Source: an uncultured Candidatus Saccharibacteria bacterium
GTDB lineage: Bacteria > Patescibacteriota > Saccharimonadia > Saccharimonadales > Saccharimonadaceae
Length of the DNA stretch: 49,813 nt
Assembly (NCBI GenBank): GCA_947302355.1
Contig: CAMYUU010000005.1
Location: 1-49,813 of the forward strand
Direction of reading: 5' to 3'
The position numbers and the translations under genes are program-made. Positions 45,796-49,813 of this stretch are shown one piece after another. Positions within the stretch are counted from its first letter, which is position 1; every line of letters starts with the position of its first letter. A model generated the notes under the pieces. That model searched no databases, was not told the origin of the DNA, and saw only the letters and a list, made by a program, of their open reading frames with translations.

Positions 45796-46493
45796 TCAAT
45801 GCTTTCTCATCTTCTTTAGAAAGTCTTTTGTCTTTGTATCTATGCGGTATGAGTCGCAAATTTTAGAGACAGTTTTATTGAACGTCCATATTGGCATTTT
45901 GCTTCTTGATAAATAGTCTATTGTGGTCGAAGGATACTTAATGAAACACTCTGAGATTAACCACGCTATGGCCATTCTTATGTAATATTCTTCGCGATTA
46001 GATAATCTATCTGTTGTGGTGAAAATATAATTTAGATAATCTGACTCCACGTAACTACATTTAAGAACAACTAGACCAACTCGTGCCGTGAATTCATATT
46101 CATTATCCAACAGTTCTACGATTTTCTTTTCAAGAAAATCTTCTTTATTTTTCTGTACGACTTTGCTTATTGCTGAACAAAAAAGATTGCAGGAACTCCA
46201 ATTATCAATGTATTCTAATTGGGAATCGAACCATTTTAACATGTCGTTATAAGGAAGCCTTGCGATTAGAAAGCCGCGCAGAAGTATTTCTTCATAAGTT
46301 GTGGGATGAATTGCAATAAACTCTTCGATTTTTTCTGTGAAATTTGCTTGGCGTACTTCCGTATTTGCGGTACTCTGACGCCCAACATCTGATACTTACT
46401 GTTACATATTATCATTGAAAAATCGCGATAATTTTTATCGGCGCTTTGCCTTAGGTCGTTTCTCAGTTCTTTATAATTTTCAATTTGATTCAT
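45796..46493 (-). pseudogene. DNA alkylation repair protein (AlkD-like), single-base frameshift
   Basis: Two adjoining minus-strand frames make up one AlkD-like HEAT-repeat DNA glycosylase. The first (46493-46266) gives YKELRNDLRQSADKNYRDF, then LGVRVPQIRKYAKQIS; the second continues EEFIAIHPTTYEEILLRG, FLIARLPYNDMLKWFDSQ, DNWSSCNLFCSAI. The break is at a run of six T on the plus strand (46329-46334, AAAAAA in the gene). One extra A would restore a full-length frame of about 233 codons. As sequenced, the first frame ends in an unrelated tail (KKYFCAAF). It may be a true pseudogene, a homopolymer switch, or a sequencing error. The family excises alkylated bases such as 3-methyladenine. Confidence 0.82.
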
Positions 46494-46581
46494 ATGTCTT
46501 ATATTGTATCATGGACTCTATTTAGACTCGCAAAGTACTATGATTGATTTTTAAGGATAAGTTTTGTGCTATAATCGAATT

Positions 46582-48216
46582 ATGAACGAGAGATATCCGA
46601 GCCGTCGGGAAGCAATGGCTGACACAATTGAACAAGGCGAAAAGTACAAGGCTATGCAAACATTGCTTGAACTTGGCGTGTGCAAGAAGGTTAGTGATTT
46701 GGAATTATATCATGGTCGTGCTGGTCGTGGTGAAGCGTGGCGAGTTGACCCGAGCTATGATAATGCCGGGAATAATACGGGGAATCGAAATGTAAATAAA
46801 ATACCAGCTTTGAATACCGGTGAATACAATATAGCAAGGGAGTTTTCGGAAGCAAGGGTTTCGGTTGAAGGTGGTACTCCGGAGGTTCATCGGATAATAT
46901 CGAATGACCCTGATGCAATGGTTATAGCCTCCGATATATTCGAACTGAGTAAACGAGATAGGGAAAAAGCATTGGGGGCGATTTCTGTGCTTTGCCCGAA
47001 TGTGATGGATGGGGCACCGATAACCATAAGTGGGGGGCGTAAAGAATTTCGGGAAAGGACAGGGCTCATCGGGAGGCTTTCGCCTAGAAGCTTTAAAAAC
47101 AAATACGGTTTAATGTTTGAAGATGAGGTTTCTAGTATAGAAAGAGAGACTGGGCTAGAAAGGGATCTTGTTGTCCATATTGGCTCAGCTATAAATACGC
47201 AAAAGCTTCTTAGGAATGGTGGGCTTGTTGCGCTGTGTGGAACTTTTGTGAATAGTAGCGATACGATGGTGTCCGTAGAAACAGAGCATGACGGCATTAA
47301 AGACCTACCGTTTAGCCGCGAATACTTATCGAGTTGGCTTAGGTCTAGCCATATTGTGGGTATTATATCGCATGGCGATCAGTCTGCAACTTTAGGGAGG
47401 AATATTGATGTTTGTCGCTTTTTTGATTTGACTAAGGTTAATACTCCGGAAGCAATAAAAGATAAAGAAAGGAGCAGAAACCAGGTTTTTGGTAAGATTG
47501 CCACAGCGATGGGTGAGAGAAGTCAGAGGACGGAGAGCGAGTTATTACAAGCCCTGAAATCGAATTTATACATTAAACCACAAGAGATTGTTAGAATTGC
47601 TAGAAGGACTCCAGGGTTTGATGAAGTTTTTGAAGCCGATGCTGGTAACTGGGAGGGATTTAAACTTGCTGAGCATACTGAGACTGTATTGAGGGTGTTT
47701 GACGATAACTATGCTGATTATATACCGGCCTCAACTTTGCCAGTTATACGTTTGGCGCTTCTAGTGCATGATATAGGTAAGCCGGAGGCTGTAAGGCGGG
47801 GAGATAAAAAGAATCAAAAACAATATAATGTGGCTTATGCTAAGAAGTTTATGCAGTTGAATAATATAGATGGTGCGACGTCGGAATTAGTGCTTTCTAT
47901 GATTGGTGAAGGAATGAGCTTTACTTCGGAGATGATTGCGAACCGGGGTAGTATTGTCTCGAAATGGCGATTAATGAATTATTGTGAGAGGATTGCTAAG
48001 AAATATTTGGATACAGATCAAGTGGACAGGGAAACCATAGTTGGCTTTAGGAATATCCTAGAAATTTTGCAGACTTGTGATAGTGCCGCATATACCACTA
48101 TGGCAATAACGAGGGCTCAGAATAATGTTAGATATCGGAATTATGGTTCATTTGATTCTTCGTTTGAAGGATATACTGGTTTTACTGGGAGACGTGCTAG
48201 ACTTAAAAAACATTAA
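46582..48216 (+). CDS. HD-domain protein with an unusual N-terminal region
   Basis: A 544-residue protein. The C-terminal half has an HD phosphohydrolase-type core: LAEHTETVLRVFDDNYADY, then LALLVHDIGKPEAVRRGDKK (His396-Asp397). The N-terminal 120 residues contain DLELYHGRAGRGEAW and a later ALNTGEYNIAREFSEAR, which resembles the first two conserved strands of ADP-ribosyltransferase folds; the acidic third motif cannot be assigned with confidence. The start was moved to 46582 because TGC-TATAAT (46570-46575) ends 6 nt before it. The substrate is unknown; an HD phosphohydrolase acting on nucleotides or ADP-ribose is one possibility. Confidence 0.7.
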   Translation: MNERYPSRREAMADTIEQGEKYKAMQTLLELGVCKKVSDLELYHGRAGRGEAWRVDPSYDNAGNNTGNRNVNKIPALNTGEYNIAREFSEARVSVEGGTPEVHRIISNDPDAMVIASDIFELSKRDREKALGAISVLCPNVMDGAPITISGGRKEFRERTGLIGRLSPRSFKNKYGLMFEDEVSSIERETGLERDLVVHIGSAINTQKLLRNGGLVALCGTFVNSSDTMVSVETEHDGIKDLPFSREYLSSWLRSSHIVGIISHGDQSATLGRNIDVCRFFDLTKVNTPEAIKDKERSRNQVFGKIATAMGERSQRTESELLQALKSNLYIKPQEIVRIARRTPGFDEVFEADAGNWEGFKLAEHTETVLRVFDDNYADYIPASTLPVIRLALLVHDIGKPEAVRRGDKKNQKQYNVAYAKKFMQLNNIDGATSELVLSMIGEGMSFTSEMIANRGSIVSKWRLMNYCERIAKKYLDTDQVDRETIVGFRNILEILQTCDSAAYTTMAITRAQNNVRYRNYGSFDSSFEGYTGFTGRRARLKKH

Positions 48217-48233
48217 TTGTTGTCGTACTCCTG

Positions 48234-48767
48234 TTATTGCGGTTGCGTCACAATGCTTTTGTAGAGTTTTTCTAAGACTTGTTTTTCGCGTTCTACCGTT
48301 TGGTTTTTAAACGGATCATCACTTTTGAAGTTGGCATTGGTGTTTATGGCTTCTTTTATTGGAATAAGTTTTAGAATGAAGCCCAGTTCTTTTTCTTTAT
48401 CGTCTAAGGATTGTTTGCCGATTTTGTCTTTTGTTTTGCATGTATAATAGAAGTTTTGTTGGATAAAAATAACATCTTTCTTGGTATCGTCTAATCTTTG
48501 GATTCTTAAAACTTCACCGAATTCTTTTACTGAGTCCGGGATGATAGTCATACCGGTTTCTTCTTTTATTTCGCGAGATAACGCTTCAAGATGAGTTTCG
48601 TCATTTTCTATTCCTCCACCAGGGAATTTGTAATAGTGCTCTTTTTGGCTATAGACCATTGCGATATTATTGTCGCCATCAAGAATTATTCCACGGACTG
48701 ACGGGCGGCGAAATTGTTTTCCGTTTGGATTGTAATTTTTTAGGTCAATAGTGAAGAGTCGCTTCAT
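48234..48767 (-). CDS. NUDIX hydrolase
   Basis: A 177-residue NUDIX pyrophosphohydrolase. The box is complete: GGIENDETHLEALSREIKEE followed by TGM, preceded by KEHYYKFPGG. The N-terminus (LKNYNPNGKQFRRPSVRGII) and a C-terminal helix are family-consistent. It hydrolyses a nucleoside diphosphate linked to another moiety; the substrate is not predictable. The minus-strand TATAAT (48775-48780) ends 7 nt before the ATG. It is convergent with the HD-domain gene, whose stop lies 17 nt away. Confidence 0.9.
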   Translation of the reverse strand: MKRLFTIDLKNYNPNGKQFRRPSVRGIILDGDNNIAMVYSQKEHYYKFPGGGIENDETHLEALSREIKEETGMTIIPDSVKEFGEVLRIQRLDDTKKDVIFIQQNFYYTCKTKDKIGKQSLDDKEKELGFILKLIPIKEAINTNANFKSDDPFKNQTVEREKQVLEKLYKSIVTQPQ

Positions 48768-48810
48768 GTTTTTTATTATAACATTAATATAGGGTAGTGA
48801 GATGAAATGC

Positions 48811-48830
48811 CCCCTCGGCGGAGGGGGCTA
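48811..48830 (-). terminator. GC hairpin after the transglutaminase-like gene
   Basis: GCCCCCTC-CGCC-GAGGGGGC-type perfect stem directly after the stop codon of the minus-strand gene at 48833. The following tract (ATTTCATCTC) is only weakly T-rich, so it may be a pause or RNA-stabilising hairpin instead of an efficient terminator. Confidence 0.6.
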
Positions 48831-48832
48831 GA

Positions 48833-49600
48833 TCATGCGGTGATTTGCTGCGATTTCCAGATTTCGAATTTATGCTGTACCTTTTTGGTCAGTCGTAGGA
48901 TTACCATTTTGGTTCGCCGTAGCGATTTTGCTTTTGGGCTCCTACGCTTTGGATTTTTGACAAAATCTCTTATGATTATACCGGAGATTGGTTTATTCTT
49001 GTGGAATTTGTAGCATGGAATCATGTAGCTTCCGTCTGAGAACCGAAGCTCCTTCGCTTCGTAGATCCATTTTTGGAATCCGTAACCGTCTTTTGGGTCA
49101 CAGAAACCGGAAAGTTCGAGTAGGACGCTAGAGGTTTTGCTATTTTTCATGGCTTCGTAGAGGATATTGGGAAATTGAATTTTCCAGAAGTCATCATACG
49201 TGCAAACCCATTTGCACGTTAGGGCTCCGTAGCTGTGGCAACGCCGATAATAGTCTCCTCTTTTGCAAATCCATTGGGGCATCCATGCGAAATCAATGAC
49301 AAACCAATCGCCAGATGGAATCATAACTTCTACCCAGGAGTGTTTGGTCTTCAAATTGCCATTTTTGTCACGGAAATCGCCATGACAAAGTCTGGCCGTT
49401 TGGTAGTTTTTTAGTAGCATCATTGATATTGCGGAAAGTTCGTAGCAGAAGCCAGCCTCGAGCCATTCTTCTAGCCGCATGATTGCGCCTGTTTCGATGT
49501 AATGGAAGAACTTGAAACCGTGGAGGTAGATTCGCTTCGATTCCTCGATTACTGATAAAATGAGTTCCTTGAGCTCTGCTTGTTTCGATTCCTCGATCAC
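48833..49600 (-). CDS. Transglutaminase-like/papain-fold protein, 5' end frameshifted
   Basis: A 255-codon frame from a GTG. A likely Cys-His-Asp triad is visible: GFCYELSAISMMLL (Cys), KHSWVEVMIPSGDW (His) and FVIDFAWMPQW (Asp), in the order and spacing of transglutaminase-like cysteine enzymes. The C-terminal 50 residues are strongly basic (RRSPKAKSLRRTKMVILRLT), suggesting nucleic-acid or membrane-surface binding. The GTG lies inside the second copy of a 48-bp tandem repeat; the natural start is probably the ATG at 49661, which is out of frame because of a 7-A run. No signal peptide or membrane segment. Confidence 0.68.
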   Translation of the reverse strand: MIEESKQAELKELILSVIEESKRIYLHGFKFFHYIETGAIMRLEEWLEAGFCYELSAISMMLLKNYQTARLCHGDFRDKNGNLKTKHSWVEVMIPSGDWFVIDFAWMPQWICKRGDYYRRCHSYGALTCKWVCTYDDFWKIQFPNILYEAMKNSKTSSVLLELSGFCDPKDGYGFQKWIYEAKELRFSDGSYMIPCYKFHKNKPISGIIIRDFVKNPKRRSPKAKSLRRTKMVILRLTKKVQHKFEIWKSQQITA

Positions 49601-49636
49601 TGATAAAATGAGTTCCTTGAGCTCTGCTTGCTGAAC
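49541..49636 (-). repeat. 48-bp tandem duplication (16 codons) at the 5' end of the transglutaminase-like gene
   Basis: Two nearly identical 48-bp units with period 48 (TTCCTCGAT... at 49541 and 49589), differing by one T/C where the second has GATCAC. Because 48 is a multiple of three, the duplication repeats 16 residues (AELKELILSVIEESK plus one) in frame. Confidence 0.9.
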
Positions 49637-49680
49637 GATTTTGTCATTCGCTTTTTTTCATTTGTAACACCACCTTATAA
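49601..49680 (-). other. Disrupted start region of the transglutaminase-like gene
   Basis: Minus strand: a GGTGGTGTTACAA ribosome site, ATG (49661-49659), then seven A (49658-49652) and GCGAATGAC. With seven A the frame is MKKSE followed by TGA. With six A it reads MKKANDKIVQQAELKEL and joins the main frame with the first repeat copy intact. Confidence 0.75.
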
Positions 49681-49813
49681 TGTCCTCTGAAGCGATTTGA
49701 GCTTAGCTTTGTTATTATAACATAATTGCGTGTATATTACAAAGAGAGAGCTTATCGAGATTGTTTAGATGAAGAGATATTTCTATTAAAGTTTTAAAAT
49801 ATGTGGTATAATA

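Overview
The window is a gene-dense, AT-leaning bacterial chromosome segment with the standard genetic code (TGA is used as a normal stop, for example at the ends of uvrD and xseA). Gene content, small gene sizes, FISUMP-type surface proteins, an HTH-MurA fusion, LemA/HtpX, and glycolysis reduced to a few scattered single genes fit a Candidatus Saccharibacteria (TM7, Patescibacteria/CPR) genome. That assignment is inference from gene content; I could not run a 23S phylogeny.

Layout. 1-520: 3' end of a 23S rRNA, 5S rRNA and terminator. 564-6240: ahcY and nusA on the minus strand, then a long RNase J and a shortened thioredoxin-reductase-like gene, then tRNA-Leu. 6440-12460: a surface/envelope block with a glycosidase-like protein, two GT8 glycosyltransferases, a PlsC-like acyltransferase and a large secreted FISUMP-domain protein. 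12460-21230: tRNA-Cys, two transporters, a tRNA-Gly with tandem tRNA-derived repeats, lemA-htpX, ligA, three lineage-specific small genes and tRNA-Glu. 21250-31000: pyk and pgk (convergent), HTH-murA, uvrD, rnhA, a P-loop kinase and a second FISUMP surface protein paralogous to the first. 31000-43330: housekeeping genes (tyrS, an RNA methyltransferase, rpmA, a flippase-like protein, xseA-xseB, a soluble kinase/regulator pair with recO, ppa, glyS, hisS) and tRNA-Phe. 43330-49813: accessory end with two modular membrane-anchored paralogues separated by a 137-bp repeat, a frameshifted AlkD-like gene, an HD-domain protein, a NUDIX hydrolase and a transglutaminase-like gene with a broken start.

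Four genome-scale patterns stand out. (1) About twenty genes have a TATAAT-like -10 box ending 6-7 nt before the start codon and no Shine-Dalgarno sequence, so they are probably transcribed as leaderless mRNAs; a second class (nusA, rnj, lemA, ppa and others) has ordinary leaders with AAGGAG-like sites. (2) The two FISUMP surface proteins share a promoter and start region, and both carry an (AT)n tract between the start codon and the signal-peptide core. In this sequence both are one AT unit too long to be in frame, which looks like a phase-variable adhesin pair. (3) ligA, uvrD and an RNA methyltransferase gene each contain a GC-rich, in-frame palindromic insert. Two of these share a 43-nt core in the same reading frame, which resembles an undescribed family of protein-coding palindromic elements. 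(4) Three of the five tRNA genes are followed by partial copies of their own 3' ends at a pitch of about 80 bp.

The housekeeping genes cover DNA replication and repair, RNA decay, translation and lower glycolysis. The surface blocks (secreted FISUMP proteins, GT8 enzymes, modular anchored proteins) are the likely host-contact layer of an epibiont.
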